A stretch of DNA of 64,000 bases from Candidatus Kapaibacterium sp. (GTDB lineage: Bacteria > Bacteroidota > Ignavibacteria > Kapaibacteriales > WFXC01), in NCBI GenBank assembly GCA_015490805.1, contig WFXC01000021.1, positions 1 to 64,000 on the forward strand, in the 5' to 3' direction. Of the stretch, positions 10,152 to 19,757 are shown one piece after another. The notes under the pieces were generated by a model. It saw nothing but the letters and a program-made list of their open reading frames with translations, ran no database searches and was not told the origin of the DNA. Numbering within the stretch: the stretch's first letter is position 1; each line of letters starts with the position of its first letter. The position numbers and the translations under genes are program-made.

Positions 10152-10610
10152 TTATACAAATTCGATTTGAATGATGCCAGATTCAATCGTCTCAAAAGCA
10201 ATGGTCTCTTCTTTCCTGCTCCGCTGATCTTTCAACGTCAGCTTTGCATCATCAACGGCAACAATCTGCCCTTTGCGCTGTGTTCCGTCGATCAGCGTGA
10301 GCAGTACCGTTCGACCGACGTGTTTTCGATATTGCCACGGAAATTGCAGCGGTCGATCCACGCCCGGCGATGAAACTGTCAGCCGATAATTGCCCGGTAC
10401 GGCTTCTGCTTCCAGCAGATCTAACACCGCTTGCGTGATTTCCTGACACAGGGCAATGGTGACGCCGGTTTCGTTGTCTACAAAGACCTCGATCACCGGC
10501 TCACGTCGATTGCCGCGGACCACAATTTCAATCACTTCTGCTCCTAAGGCTCGAACAATGCGATGGATGCCACTTTGAACCGCCTCCGATGACGCAATTG
10601 TCTCTTGCAT
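10152..10610 (-). CDS. rimP: Ribosome maturation factor RimP
   Basis: Needed for assembly of the 30S subunit. With the ATG at 10610 the protein has 152 residues, the usual RimP length, and shows ALGAEVIEIVVRG, the LEVSSPGxDRPL-like RLTVSSPGVDRPLQFPWQY and a C-terminal Sm-like domain. The longer frame reaches ATG 10634, but that codon directly abuts the T-run of a terminator-like hairpin, so I prefer 10610, which has GGGAG ten bases upstream. The nusA start is 24 nt beyond the stop. Confidence 0.93.
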   Translation of the reverse strand: MQETIASSEAVQSGIHRIVRALGAEVIEIVVRGNRREPVIEVFVDNETGVTIALCQEITQAVLDLLEAEAVPGNYRLTVSSPGVDRPLQFPWQYRKHVGRTVLLTLIDGTQRKGQIVAVDDAKLTLKDQRSRKEETIAFETIESGIIQIEFV

Positions 10611-10634
10611 ATCCTGATTACTCCCAACAGTCAT

Positions 10635-10659
10635 AAAAAATGGGCTCCCTTGGGAGCCC
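10635..10659 (-). terminator. Intrinsic terminator or attenuator just upstream of rimP
   Basis: On the minus strand GGGCTCCC AA GGGAGCCC (10659-10642) is followed by A and six T residues. It either ends the upstream xdhC-mocA transcript or, if a promoter lies at 10700-10735, works as an attenuator in the rimP-nusA-infB leader. Confidence 0.75.
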
Positions 10660-10663
10660 TTTC

Positions 10664-10694
10664 CATTTGCGAGGAGTGCGATCCTCGGCAAATG
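10664..10694 (-). other. Long stem-loop directly ahead of the rimP terminator hairpin
   Basis: CATTTGC(C)GAGGA pairs with TCCTCGCAAATG around a 6-nt loop: twelve base pairs with one bulged C. It stands 4 nt upstream (minus strand) of the terminator hairpin, so the two form a tandem pair. Confidence 0.6.
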
Positions 10695-10742
10695 CGCTAT
10701 AGTAAACGCTTCTGCCGGGGAGATATTGCAAACTTTTTCTTC

Positions 10743-11333
10743 TCAGGATTGCTGGAGAAGATGCTGATAATCTTCCTCAGTATCCACGTCGATCAAGATA
10801 CCCGGATCATCGAGATCGAGCCACCGCACCTGGTCAGCATAGCGCTGGAGAAGTGAACGGGCACCCTGATCACCGGAAAGCTGGAGCAGTGCATCCCGGA
10901 AACGGGCGGGAAAAAGAACGGGATTGCCTCGCTGTCCGTGATACCGCGGAACCAGGATGCGATCGGGAAATCGGTCGTGCTGGTGCAGGATCGTTGCATA
11001 CGTGCGAGGTTGCACTTTCGGCATATCGCCCAGAACAAACAGGTAGCCCGTTGCTGCATTGGAAGCTGCCCGGACCCCGTACTGAATAGAACGTGCCAAC
11101 CCGTATTCGGCTTCGGGATTTTCCACCCAGCGTACCGGGAAGGAAGTGAGCAGATGATGAAAAGGGGCTATTGATTGGACGACAACGATCGTTTCACCCA
11201 GCGGCAGCGCAGCCAAGGATTCCAGTACCCAGCTTAAGATGGGCTTTTGCTGCAATGGAAGAAGCAGTTTTTGTTTCTGCTGCATCCGCCGTGCAAATCC
11301 CGCAGCGAGGACGATGGCAGACACATTGCTCAT
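10743..11333 (-). CDS. MocA/MobA-like molybdenum cofactor nucleotidyltransferase
   Basis: A 196-residue GT-A-fold nucleotidyltransferase. The N-terminus has the nucleotide-binding signature VLAAGFARRM with the conserved Lys in QKLLLPL; LGDMPKV supplies the metal-binding Asp; RGNPVLFP and LSGDQGARSLL match MocA-type CTP:molybdopterin cytidylyltransferases; the end DIDTxEDY-like (DVDTEEDY) is also typical. It would attach CMP (or GMP) to molybdopterin for xanthine-dehydrogenase-family enzymes. Its start overlaps the xdhC-like stop in an ATGA. That partnership favours MocA over MobA, but substrate choice cannot be settled here. Confidence 0.82.
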   Translation of the reverse strand: MSNVSAIVLAAGFARRMQQKQKLLLPLQQKPILSWVLESLAALPLGETIVVVQSIAPFHHLLTSFPVRWVENPEAEYGLARSIQYGVRAASNAATGYLFVLGDMPKVQPRTYATILHQHDRFPDRILVPRYHGQRGNPVLFPARFRDALLQLSGDQGARSLLQRYADQVRWLDLDDPGILIDVDTEEDYQHLLQQS

Positions 11334-12385
11334 TCTTCACCCGTTTTGCCATACTTCGCCGCTACGATTTCTGCAATGATACTCACCGCAATTTCTGCTG
11401 GTGTGATGGCGCCAATCGGTAATCCAATGGGGGCAGCAATGCGAGCAAGTTCTGCTTCCGTGAATCCCTGCTGTTGAAGGCGTTGCACTCGTTTCTGGTG
11501 TGTTTTTCTGCTTCCCAGCGCTCCGATGTATCGAGCTGGCGATCGCAGGAGCCATCGCAGCGCATCATCATCGATTTTTGGATCGTGGCTGAGCACCACT
11601 GCATACGTTTCTTCCGTGATGGGCAAAGCCGGTAATACTTCCGAGGGCCACTGATGGAACAGCCGATCTGGCAGTTGCGGAAATCGCTCAGGGTTCGCAA
11701 AGACCTTCCGGGGATCGATCAGAACGGTTTCCATTCCCAGCCGGTGTCCAAAAATGATAAGATCGAACGCAGGAAAACCCGCTCCGATAATCAGCAGCAT
11801 TGGCTTCGGTGGAAGTACGCCGAGAAAATATTCTTCCGATTGCTCGGCCACCGTCATCGACCGTCGCTGCTGGTATGCTTCAGCGATCGTTGTATTCAGG
11901 GATTCGGGGATGGAAACCGGCAGCGGAGCAATCCATCCACGATGGGCGCTCCAGACGCCGTCGAGCACAGGCTCTCCTTCTGTTGTTGGTAACCGAACGA
12001 CCCACACGATGCCCTCACCGGACTGGAGTGCGCTGGACAATGCGTGCCAGACGCTTTGCCGTTCAGGATCCACCGCTGGATGGAGTGCAACGAGCACCCG
12101 GATAGCACCGCCACAGGACAGTCCTACATTCCAGGCTGTTTCGTCATCGACGCCGAAGTCAGCGACCACTGGTATTCCTGTACGCAACACCTGCTGGGCA
12201 ATTTCCACCACAGCAGATTCGACGCAGCCACCACTGACTGCTCCTTCGATCTGAAGGTCATCGGCGATGAGCATCTGGGTGCCGACCGGCTGCGGTGCTG
12301 ATCCCACCGTCCGAAGCACTGTTGCGGCAGCGAAGCGTTTGCCTGCCCGCAGCCATCGTTCAATTGTTCCCAGCAATTCCCGCAT
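11330..12385 (-). CDS. XdhC/CoxF-family molybdenum cofactor maturation protein
   Basis: Accessory protein that binds and hands over sulfurated molybdenum cofactor to xanthine-dehydrogenase/CO-dehydrogenase-type enzymes. From the ATG at 12385 it has 351 residues. The N-terminal XdhC/CoxI domain shows ATVLRTVGSAPQPVGTQML and GAVSGGCVESAV; the C-terminal Rossmann-like domain shows LIIGAGFPAFDL, VLSHDPKIDDDAL and RYIGALGSRKTHQKR. The open frame extends to 12472, but the added residues are unlike the family. It is divergent from leuS and coupled to the MocA-like gene. No xanthine-dehydrogenase subunits are in the window, so the client enzyme is elsewhere. Confidence 0.9.
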   Translation of the reverse strand: MRELLGTIERWLRAGKRFAAATVLRTVGSAPQPVGTQMLIADDLQIEGAVSGGCVESAVVEIAQQVLRTGIPVVADFGVDDETAWNVGLSCGGAIRVLVALHPAVDPERQSVWHALSSALQSGEGIVWVVRLPTTEGEPVLDGVWSAHRGWIAPLPVSIPESLNTTIAEAYQQRRSMTVAEQSEEYFLGVLPPKPMLLIIGAGFPAFDLIIFGHRLGMETVLIDPRKVFANPERFPQLPDRLFHQWPSEVLPALPITEETYAVVLSHDPKIDDDALRWLLRSPARYIGALGSRKTHQKRVQRLQQQGFTEAELARIAAPIGLPIGAITPAEIAVSIIAEIVAAKYGKTGEE

Positions 12386-12582
12386 TGTGCCATCATCACG
12401 TTGTGCATTCAACAAAACTTCCGCCTTTGAAAGGACAAACCATAAAACGGGAAAAGAACCGATGCCGTGCACATCCGATGTCTGAAACGATAACGAAGCC
12501 CACCCCGCCAGCGCTTTTTACCATTGTGCTGCAAAGCCTGACCGCTGGCAACTTGATCCTGCTAACGCTGCTGGAGTTCAAT

Positions 12583-12613
12583 TTGTTCCTTTTCCCAAAA
12601 GGTTGTAATTTTG
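12583..12613 (+). promoter_or_regulatory. Bacteroidota-type promoter of leuS
   Basis: TTG at 12583-12585, exactly 20 nt, then TAATTTTG at 12606-12613. Predicted start of transcription is near 12620, about 37 nt before the leuS ATG. The remainder of the 12386-12656 gap holds no other recognisable feature. Confidence 0.75.
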
Positions 12614-12656
12614 CAAGCTCGGCGGTTGAGGTGTTAAAAGAAAGAAATTCTCTGCG

Positions 12657-15407
12657 ATGAGTTATCCATTTCGAGAGATCGAGCAGAAGTGGCAAAAAGA
12701 GTGGGAAGCGCAGCAGTTATACCGTACTCCGGAGGTTCTGCAGGGACCGAAGTACTACGTGCTGGATATGTTTCCGTACCCCAGTGGAGCAGGGCTGCAC
12801 GTTGGACATCCTGAGGGCTATACAGCAACAGATATTGTGGCACGATACAAACGGATGACGGGCTATCACGTGCTCCATCCGATGGGCTTTGATGCTTTTG
12901 GATTGCCCACGGAACGATATGCCATTGAAACCGGCATCCATCCTCGCGAAGTGACGCGCCGCAACATTCGCACTTTCCGCCGACAACTGAAAATGCTGGG
13001 CTTTTCCTACGATTGGTCACGGGAAATCATCACCAGTGAACCGGAGTATTACAAATGGACGCAGTGGATTTTTACGGTCATCTTCAACTCGTGGTACGAT
13101 CCCCAGCAGCGACGCGCCCGTCCAATGAGTGAATTGCCGATCCCCGACGATTTGCAGGATCCGGAGGAAATCGAAGCGTACAAAGATCAACACCGGCTGA
13201 CGTATATTGCGGAGTTGCCGGTGAATTGGTGTGTGGAGCTGGGCACGGTGCTGGCAAATGAGGAAGTGGATGAGTGGCGCGAAAAGGGGTATACCATCGT
13301 TCGCCGTCCGATGCGCCAATGGATGATGCGGATTACTGCTTATGCAGATCGTTTGCTGGAAGATCTGGAACTGGTGGATTGGCCCCCCGCTACCAAAGAG
13401 ATGCAGCGGAACTGGATCGGGAAAAGTGAGGGAGCGGAAATTTTGTTTCCGGTCGCGGATGGATCGGACAAAGTAATTCGGGTATTCACGACGCGTCCCG
13501 ATACCTTATTCGGTGCAACGTATGTCGTGCTGGCGCCCGAACATCCGCTGGCAACAGCCTTGCTGACCCCGGAGCATCGGGAAGAAGGGCTACGGTACAT
13601 TGAGCAGGCATTGCAAAAGACAGAGCGGGAACGGCTGGAAGGGACGAAAAAGAAAACGGGGGTTTTTACCGGTAGCTATGCCATTAACCCGGCAACGAGA
13701 GAAAAAATTCCGGTCTGGATTGCTGACTATGTGCTTTATCATTATGGAACCGGTGCTATTATGGCAGTGCCCGGACACGACGAGCGCGATCACGACTTTG
13801 CCCTTGCTTTTGGTTTGCCGATTCGGCAGGTTGTGTGTCCACCGGATGGGTCTCACTGGGATATTCAAAAAGCGGCATACGTTGATCCGGGAGTCAATTG
13901 TCATTCTGCCAATGAAGAAATTTCGCTGGATGGATTGCCCACCGAAGAGGCAAAGAAACGCATTGTAGAATGGCTGGAGCAGAAAGGATATGGCAAGCGG
14001 TCTGTTCAGTATAAACTCCGCGACTGGCTCTTTTCTCGACAGCGGTATTGGGGCGAACCCATCCCGGTTCTGTTCTACGAAGACGGAACTAAACGGGCTC
14101 TGGAGCTGGACGAACTGCCGCTATTGTTGCCGGAGCTGGACGATTATCGACCAACGGAGTCCGGAGAACCGCCCTTAGCACGGGCAAAGGACTGGGTGCA
14201 TATCATCGATCCCAAGACGGGGAAACCAGCACGGCGGGAAACCAATGTTATGCCTCAGTGGGCAGGGTCGTGCTGGTATTACCTGCGCTTTATCGATCCA
14301 CACAATGACCACTGGTTCTGCGATCCTGCCAAAGAGCGGTACTGGATGGCGCCTCATGGCGTTGATCTGTATGTCGGCGGTGCAGAACACGCTGTGCTCC
14401 ATCTGCTCTATGCTCGCTTCTGGCACAAAGTGCTCTTTGATTATGGCTATGTGACAACGCCGGAGCCGTTTTACAAACTCTTCCATCAGGGGCTTATTCT
14501 GGGCGAAGTAGAGTATACCGCTTTTGTAGATAACACCGGGCGCATTCTATCGGTCGATGCAGTCGAGGAAAATGAGCAGCGGCAGTACGTAGAGAAAGCT
14601 TCCGGGCAGGTGGTTCGTATCAAGCGCTTTGCGCCGGAAGAAGTAGAAAAGCGTGGCGATGCTTTTTACCTCCGAGAACATCCCGACGTTCGGGTAGAAG
14701 CACGGGCGTATAAGATGTCCAAAAGCCGCGGCAATGTGGTCAATCCTGACGACATCGTGCAGCAGTACGGTGCCGATGCCCTCCGCGTTTACGAAATGTT
14801 TATGGGACCGCTGGAAATGACCAAACCCTGGTCAACCAGTGGGGTTGAAGGCGTGTTCCGATTTCTCAATCGTACGTGGCGAATGCTCATTGATGAGTCC
14901 ACCAATCACCTTTCCTCGGCGGTTGTGGATCGACCGATGACACGCGAAGAGGCGCAAATGCTGCACGCAACGATCAAGAAAGTTCGGGAAGACATTGAGA
15001 ATCTGCGGTTTAACACCGCCATTGCGCAAATGATGATCTTTGTCAACTTCTTCCTGAAACAGGAAACCCGTCCACGGGAAGCGATGGAAAAATTCCTGCT
15101 CTGCCTTGCCCCCTTTGCCCCCCATATCACGGAGGAACTTTGGCATCGCCTGGGGCATTCCAGATCGATTCACCTGGAGCCATTTCCCGAATACGACGAA
15201 GCGTTGTTGCAGAAAGAGGAAGAAGAAATTGTGGTGCAGGTGAATGGGAAAGTGCGCGGACGGATAACCGTGCCCGTAGACATTTCGAAGGAAGCCTTAG
15301 AGGCGCAAGCCAGAGAGCTGCCAAATGTTCGGAAGTATCTGGAAGGCAAAACTGTTCGCCGGGTTGTCCACGTTCCGCATCGATTGATTAACTTCGTAGT
15401 CGGATGA
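12657..15407 (+). CDS. leuS: Leucyl-tRNA synthetase
   Basis: Class I aminoacyl-tRNA synthetase of 916 residues. The HIGH-box region [16 protein letters not shown] is near residue 40, the class signature [14 protein letters not shown] near residue 685, and the CP1 editing domain lies roughly at 225-420 with [19 protein letters not shown]. The C-terminal anticodon and [15 protein letters not shown] ([14 protein letters not shown]) domain is complete. It is longer than some bacterial homologues, with an insert around residues 620-680. The stop overlaps the fmt start in an ATGA. Confidence 0.98.
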   Translation: MSYPFREIEQKWQKEWEAQQLYRTPEVLQGPKYYVLDMFPYPSGAGLHVGHPEGYTATDIVARYKRMTGYHVLHPMGFDAFGLPTERYAIETGIHPREVTRRNIRTFRRQLKMLGFSYDWSREIITSEPEYYKWTQWIFTVIFNSWYDPQQRRARPMSELPIPDDLQDPEEIEAYKDQHRLTYIAELPVNWCVELGTVLANEEVDEWREKGYTIVRRPMRQWMMRITAYADRLLEDLELVDWPPATKEMQRNWIGKSEGAEILFPVADGSDKVIRVFTTRPDTLFGATYVVLAPEHPLATALLTPEHREEGLRYIEQALQKTERERLEGTKKKTGVFTGSYAINPATREKIPVWIADYVLYHYGTGAIMAVPGHDERDHDFALAFGLPIRQVVCPPDGSHWDIQKAAYVDPGVNCHSANEEISLDGLPTEEAKKRIVEWLEQKGYGKRSVQYKLRDWLFSRQRYWGEPIPVLFYEDGTKRALELDELPLLLPELDDYRPTESGEPPLARAKDWVHIIDPKTGKPARRETNVMPQWAGSCWYYLRFIDPHNDHWFCDPAKERYWMAPHGVDLYVGGAEHAVLHLLYARFWHKVLFDYGYVTTPEPFYKLFHQGLILGEVEYTAFVDNTGRILSVDAVEENEQRQYVEKASGQVVRIKRFAPEEVEKRGDAFYLREHPDVRVEARAYKMSKSRGNVVNPDDIVQQYGADALRVYEMFMGPLEMTKPWSTSGVEGVFRFLNRTWRMLIDESTNHLSSAVVDRPMTREEAQMLHATIKKVREDIENLRFNTAIAQMMIFVNFFLKQETRPREAMEKFLLCLAPFAPHITEELWHRLGHSRSIHLEPFPEYDEALLQKEEEEIVVQVNGKVRGRITVPVDISKEALEAQARELPNVRKYLEGKTVRRVVHVPHRLINFVVG

Positions 15408-16363
15408 AGGCAAAAACCGACGCTCCGGTAATTTTCTTTTTCGGCACGCCCGAATTTGCCGTTCCCAGCCTGGAAGCACTGCATCGGGAATTTGGCATTC
15501 GGGCAGTTGTGACAGGTCCTGATAAACCTCAGGGACGCGGATTGCGGCGCCAGCCGCCACCGGTTAAGGTGGCAGCCCAACGTTTGGGCATTGATCTCAT
15601 TTTGCAGCCTGTGCGGCTGAAAGATCCAGACTTTCAACGTCACCTTGCAGCGCTCCAGCCTGACATCATCGTTGTTATTGCTTTCCGCATTTTGCCTCCA
15701 TCCGTCTATACCTTAGCACGCAAAGGAGCTTTCAATGTTCATCCCAGTCTTCTGCCGGCGTATCGGGGTGCTGCGCCGGTCCACTGGGTCATCATTCGAG
15801 GGGAGAAACAGACTGGTGTGACCTCGTTTTTACTGCAGGAAACAGTCGATACCGGACCGATTGTGCTCCAGAGAGCAGTCCCTATTCCGGAGCGCTGCAC
15901 TGCCGGGGAATTGCACGACCTTCTGGCGCCACTGGCTGCGGAGATTGCGGTCGAAACAACCCGCCTTCTGCTGGAAGACAGAGCACAGCCGCGACCGCAG
16001 CCGTCGGGGGAGTATCCAACAGCACCCAAGCTGCGTCCGGAAGATTGCTGGATCCAGTGGGATCGACCTGCCGAAGAGGTTTGCCAGTGGATCCGGGGAT
16101 TGTCACCTATTCCGGGTGCCCGGACGCTGTGGGATGGCAAATTGCTGAAAATTTTTCAGTGTGATCCGGTAGCCAATGAGCGCCATCTGTCGCCGGCGCA
16201 GTTTTTCATCGATTCCCACACCTTTGTTGTGGGGTGCGGAAACAATACCGCTATAGCCATTGCAGAACTTCAGTTGCAGGGAAAAAAGCGCCTGAGTGTT
16301 GGAGACTTTCTCCGGGGATATCGTGGACAGCAATCGGGGCAGTTCAATGCGCCCGCTGGCTGA
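15404..16363 (+). CDS. fmt: Methionyl-tRNA formyltransferase
   Basis: Formylates initiator Met-tRNA using 10-formyl-tetrahydrofolate. The 319-residue protein starts with the Rossmann strand [15 protein letters not shown], and the catalytic region has [19 protein letters not shown] near residue 110 and DTGPIVLQ. The C-terminal OB-like tRNA-binding domain ([21 protein letters not shown]) is present. Its ATG overlaps the leuS stop. Confidence 0.97.
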   Translation: MKAKTDAPVIFFFGTPEFAVPSLEALHREFGIRAVVTGPDKPQGRGLRRQPPPVKVAAQRLGIDLILQPVRLKDPDFQRHLAALQPDIIVVIAFRILPPSVYTLARKGAFNVHPSLLPAYRGAAPVHWVIIRGEKQTGVTSFLLQETVDTGPIVLQRAVPIPERCTAGELHDLLAPLAAEIAVETTRLLLEDRAQPRPQPSGEYPTAPKLRPEDCWIQWDRPAEEVCQWIRGLSPIPGARTLWDGKLLKIFQCDPVANERHLSPAQFFIDSHTFVVGCGNNTAIAIAELQLQGKKRLSVGDFLRGYRGQQSGQFNAPAG

Positions 16364-17120
16364 GTTTGTTCGCCAGACGCCCCAGTTTGTGGTTGCTCAC
16401 CGGGGAGTGTCTGCCGCAGCACCGGAGAATACCATTGCCGCTTTCCAGCGCGCCATTGAGGCGAATATTCCGATGATCGAGCTGGATGTTCAGTTGAGCC
16501 GGGATCAGGAGCTGGTTGTGATTCACGATTTCTCGCTGGATCGAACGACCAATGGATCGGGAGCGGTGCACCACCACACGATGGAACAACTGGAGCAACT
16601 GGACGCCGGGAGCTGGTTTGCGCCGGAATTTGCGGGACAGCGCATTCTTCGACTGAGCGAAGCACTGGATCTTTTGCTTCCGCACTGCTATCTGAACATT
16701 GAGATCAAGCCACCAGCGATCCCCGACCATTTCCCGCTCAAAGTCCAGCGTGCCGCCGAACTGGTGCAGCAGCGGCAGGCTTTCCCTTTTGTCCTGTTTT
16801 CTTCCTTCCATTATCCTTCCCTGCAATGGCTGACAACCCACTTCCCGGAAGCGCAGACTGCACCTATTCGTTTTCCGAAGGATCGTACGGCTCCATCCCA
16901 ACTGGTGCGCTGCTGTAATGCCGCTGTTTTTGTTGCCGATCTTGAAAGTATTACGGCAGACGATGTAGCGGATTTCCAGCGTCACCAGTTGTATGCGGCT
17001 TACTATACGATCAATTCGGAAGCGGCGCTGGAGCGGGCATTACAGCAGCAGGTTACCGCAATTGTGAGTGATAATGCTGTGTACATTCAGCAGCTTTTGC
17101 ATCAATGGCAGCACAAGTAG
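16347..17120 (+). CDS. Glycerophosphodiester phosphodiesterase family protein
   Basis: Likely hydrolyses glycerophosphodiesters to glycerol-3-phosphate and an alcohol. With the ATG at 16347 (257 residues) the domain begins FVVAHRGVSAAAPENTIAAF, then MIELDVQLSRDQELVVIHDFSLDRTTNGSG and NIEIKPP, which hold the His pair and the metal-binding Glu/Asp residues of the GDPD TIM barrel. The frame is open back to 16296, but this would deepen the overlap with fmt; the chosen start overlaps fmt by 17 bp. No signal peptide is visible, so it is probably cytoplasmic. Confidence 0.9.
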   Translation: MRPLAEFVRQTPQFVVAHRGVSAAAPENTIAAFQRAIEANIPMIELDVQLSRDQELVVIHDFSLDRTTNGSGAVHHHTMEQLEQLDAGSWFAPEFAGQRILRLSEALDLLLPHCYLNIEIKPPAIPDHFPLKVQRAAELVQQRQAFPFVLFSSFHYPSLQWLTTHFPEAQTAPIRFPKDRTAPSQLVRCCNAAVFVADLESITADDVADFQRHQLYAAYYTINSEAALERALQQQVTAIVSDNAVYIQQLLHQWQHK

Positions 17121-17680
17121 GCAGAAAACCCGGAAAATCGCACAAAACAGCGGTGGTGTGGATCCCTCCGCTTGCGCTGTGGGAGCCCATCCAGCAGATA
17201 CGGCGACAATACGACCGCAAGATCCATCGGTGGATGCCGCATATTACCCTGCTGTATCCCTTCGTTCCACTGCCTTTTTTCGCCTCGACGGTTCCAGCGC
17301 TGGCGCGTGCGCTGCAACAGTGTGCTCCGTTTGAAACGCATCTCCGCCAGTTCCGCTGGTTTCAGCATTCGTCAACTTCTTTTACCCTCTGGCTTCGCCC
17401 GGAGCCTGTGGAAAAGTGGAAGGAATTAGCATCGCATCTGGTGAGCGGTTTTCCCGATTACCGGGACCAGATGGCGTATTCATCGGGGTTTGTCCCTCAC
17501 CTCAGCGTTGGACAGTTTTACGGCACGGAGCAGGAAGTCCGGACGTTGTGTGATCAGCTCCAGCAGCAATGGACGCCGTTGAGCACCACTGTGACTGCCC
17601 TGTTTCTGATCTACCGCGATGACCCACCTTATGATCGGTTTCGCATTGGCGCCAGAATAGCGATGGAATCGCCCGAATAG
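17105..17680 (+). CDS. 2'-5' RNA ligase-like (2H) phosphoesterase
   Basis: A 191-residue protein with the two histidine motifs of the 2H superfamily: HITLLYPF with His46 and HLSVGQF near residue 131, spaced as in the two-lobed LigT/ThpR fold. Members act as cyclic phosphodiesterases or RNA ligases on 2',3'-cyclic or 2'-5' bonds. The start overlaps the upstream phosphodiesterase by 16 bp. Substrate is not deducible. It converges on tnaA with 4 nt between the stops. Confidence 0.82.
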   Translation: MAAQVGRKPGKSHKTAVVWIPPLALWEPIQQIRRQYDRKIHRWMPHITLLYPFVPLPFFASTVPALARALQQCAPFETHLRQFRWFQHSSTSFTLWLRPEPVEKWKELASHLVSGFPDYRDQMAYSSGFVPHLSVGQFYGTEQEVRTLCDQLQQQWTPLSTTVTALFLIYRDDPPYDRFRIGARIAMESPE

Positions 17681-17684
17681 GGAA

Positions 17685-19055
17685 TCACACCGGTGCCAGC
17701 TTGGCGGTGAAATGGCGGAGAAAACGGGGTTGTTCCAGAATACGAAAACCGCGAAGCTGTTCCCGCTGCTGGGCGACCAATGCTGCAACTTCGATGACAT
17801 AGTCGATATGGCTCTGGGTATAAACTCGCCGGGGGATTGCCAGACGAACCAGTTCCATTGGAGGAGCAATGTGATTACCTGCCGCATCGGTTTTACCGAA
17901 CATCAGCGATCCAATTTCCACGGTCCGGATTCCCCCTTCGAGATAAAAAGCACACACCACTGCCTGCCCCGGAAACTGTTCCGGTGGGATATGGGGCACC
18001 AGCGACCGGGCATCGATGTAGATAGCGTGCCCGCCCGGCGGTTGCACAATGGGGATGCCAGCAGCCAGCAGCTTCTCGCCTAAGTATGCAACGGAGCGAA
18101 TGCGGTATTTGAGATAGTGCTCATCGAGCACTTCCAGCAAGCCCTGGGCAACCGCTTCCAGATCGCGTCCAGCCAGTCCGCCGTACGTGGGAAATCCTTC
18201 AGTGACGATGAGCACTTCCCGCGCTTGCTGTGCCCATCGCGGATCCCGAAAGGCTAAGAAACCGCCAGTGTTGGAGAGCCCGTCTTTTTTTGCACTCATT
18301 GTGCAGCCATCGGCGTAGGAAAACATTTCCCGTGCGATTTCCAGAATGCTTTTGTCCTGATAGCCCGGCTCTCGACACTTGATAAAGTAGGCGTTTTCCG
18401 CAAAGCGGCAGGCGTCTAAGAATAGAGGAATGCCATAGCGTTCAAGCGTTTCCTTGACTGCCCGGATATTTGCCATCGATACCGGTTGTCCTCCGCCTGA
18501 GTTATTCGTGACGGTCAGCATACACAGTGGAATGCGGTCTGGTCCCACCCGTTCAATCAATGCTTCCAGTGCCGCTACATCCATATTGCCTTTGAAGTCG
18601 GCAATGAGAGCTGGCTGTTTGCCCTCAGCGCAGAGGAGGTCAACAGCTTCCGCTCCAGTAAGCTCAATGTTCGCACGGGTTGTATCAAAATGCGTATTGC
18701 TGGGAATAATCCTGCCCTTGCCGCCAGCAATCGTGAACAGAATCCGTTCTGCCGCCCGCCCCTGATGGGTGGGAATGACATACGGAAAACCAGTAATATG
18801 CTGGACGACCTCCTGAAATCGGAAAAAACTTTTTGCACCTGCGTACGACTCGTCTCCCTGCATTATCCCTGCCCACTGCTGCGCGCTCATAGCACCCGTG
18901 CCACTATCGGTGAGCAGATCGATCAGTACGTCCTCAGCCGGGATTGCGAACACGTTGTAGAATGCTTTTTGCAGGATGGTTTCTCGCTCTGCACGAGTTG
19001 TAAATTTCAGCGGTTCAACACTTTTGATTCGGAATGGTTCGATGATTGTCCGCAT
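17685..19055 (-). CDS. tnaA: Tryptophanase (tryptophan indole-lyase)
   Basis: PLP-dependent beta-eliminating lyase, splitting tryptophan to indole, pyruvate and ammonia. The 456-residue protein opens EPFRIKSVEPL and carries the PLP lysine in MSAKKDG near residue 254. The related tyrosine phenol-lyase is disfavoured because the positions that separate the two enzymes read as tryptophanase: FDTTR (Asp, near residue 122) rather than FTTTR, VEIGS rather than MERG, and LRHFTAKL (His) rather than LRFFTA. It directly follows ric and is probably in the same transcript. No TnaC-type leader peptide is seen, unlike in enterobacteria. Confidence 0.9.
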   Translation of the reverse strand: MRTIIEPFRIKSVEPLKFTTRAERETILQKAFYNVFAIPAEDVLIDLLTDSGTGAMSAQQWAGIMQGDESYAGAKSFFRFQEVVQHITGFPYVIPTHQGRAAERILFTIAGGKGRIIPSNTHFDTTRANIELTGAEAVDLLCAEGKQPALIADFKGNMDVAALEALIERVGPDRIPLCMLTVTNNSGGGQPVSMANIRAVKETLERYGIPLFLDACRFAENAYFIKCREPGYQDKSILEIAREMFSYADGCTMSAKKDGLSNTGGFLAFRDPRWAQQAREVLIVTEGFPTYGGLAGRDLEAVAQGLLEVLDEHYLKYRIRSVAYLGEKLLAAGIPIVQPPGGHAIYIDARSLVPHIPPEQFPGQAVVCAFYLEGGIRTVEIGSLMFGKTDAAGNHIAPPMELVRLAIPRRVYTQSHIDYVIEVAALVAQQREQLRGFRILEQPRFLRHFTAKLAPV

Positions 19056-19750
19056 TATGCTTCTTCAGGGTGGCGTTGTTGCAACGCTTGTTCCAGTTTG
19101 GAAAAGAGCACGTGATTTTCCAAGAAAGCGTGCTGGTGGAGGTCGAAGTAAAGATGGCGGAGCAGATCGTAGGTGCGCTGGGTTTTGCGACATTCAATCG
19201 GCGGCGGCTGGAAGTCGCGGGTCAGCGTTCGGAGCCGTTCAAATTCCGCAGCTTCCAGATCGTGCTCAGAACGGAGCGCGTCCAGAATCTGCGGAGGAAT
19301 TTTCTCCAGCTCGCCTGATTGGACAAATGGAAAGACCCACTGTTCCTCGCGTTCAAGGTGGGCGCGAAATTCCCGGTCGATCCGCTGGAAAATTTCCCAC
19401 AGCGAAACAAGCACGGGCAGCCGCTCCTGATGATGCTTTAGCACGGTGGGCAGGAGCTGTGCTAACTCATCTAGTGCCGCTCGAGCAAATCGGTGGTGGT
19501 TCTGCAGGATAAAATCCACCACCAGCGGCAGATCCCAGAACTGTACGTGGAGCAGGCTGCCCGGCGGTTGCAGAGCGATGGACTGAAACGTTTGCAGGAG
19601 TTGCTCTATAGCGATGCCCCGCTGTTGACACAGTTGACCAAGCGGAGAATCTCCTCTGCAACAGTAGTCAATGTGGTATTGCTCAAAAACACGGATCCAT
19701 CGAGGATCCTGGCTTGCTAATTCGGCTACTGTTAATGTTTCGATTGACAT
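19055..19750 (-). CDS. ric: RIC-family iron-sulfur cluster repair di-iron protein (ScdA/YtfE type)
   Basis: Repairs iron-sulfur clusters damaged by nitric oxide or peroxide. The 231-residue protein has the N-terminal ScdA_N domain with IDYCCRGD (Cys30, Cys31) and a C-terminal hemerythrin-like four-helix bundle whose ligands are spread over the NHHRFARAAL, LKHHQERLP, AHLEREEQWVFPF, LRSEHDLEA and FLENHVLF segments. It is sandwiched between the TonB receptor (7 nt) and tnaA (1-bp overlap), downstream of nirS on the same strand. A repair protein downstream of an NO-producing nitrite reductase makes physiological sense. Confidence 0.93.
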   Translation of the reverse strand: MSIETLTVAELASQDPRWIRVFEQYHIDYCCRGDSPLGQLCQQRGIAIEQLLQTFQSIALQPPGSLLHVQFWDLPLVVDFILQNHHRFARAALDELAQLLPTVLKHHQERLPVLVSLWEIFQRIDREFRAHLEREEQWVFPFVQSGELEKIPPQILDALRSEHDLEAAEFERLRTLTRDFQPPPIECRKTQRTYDLLRHLYFDLHQHAFLENHVLFSKLEQALQQRHPEEA

Positions 19751-19757
19751 TGCGATT

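Noticed and set aside
17685-19055. Tyrosine phenol-lyase
   Set aside because: The three discriminating positions read FDTTR, VEIGS and LRHFTAKL, as in tryptophanase.
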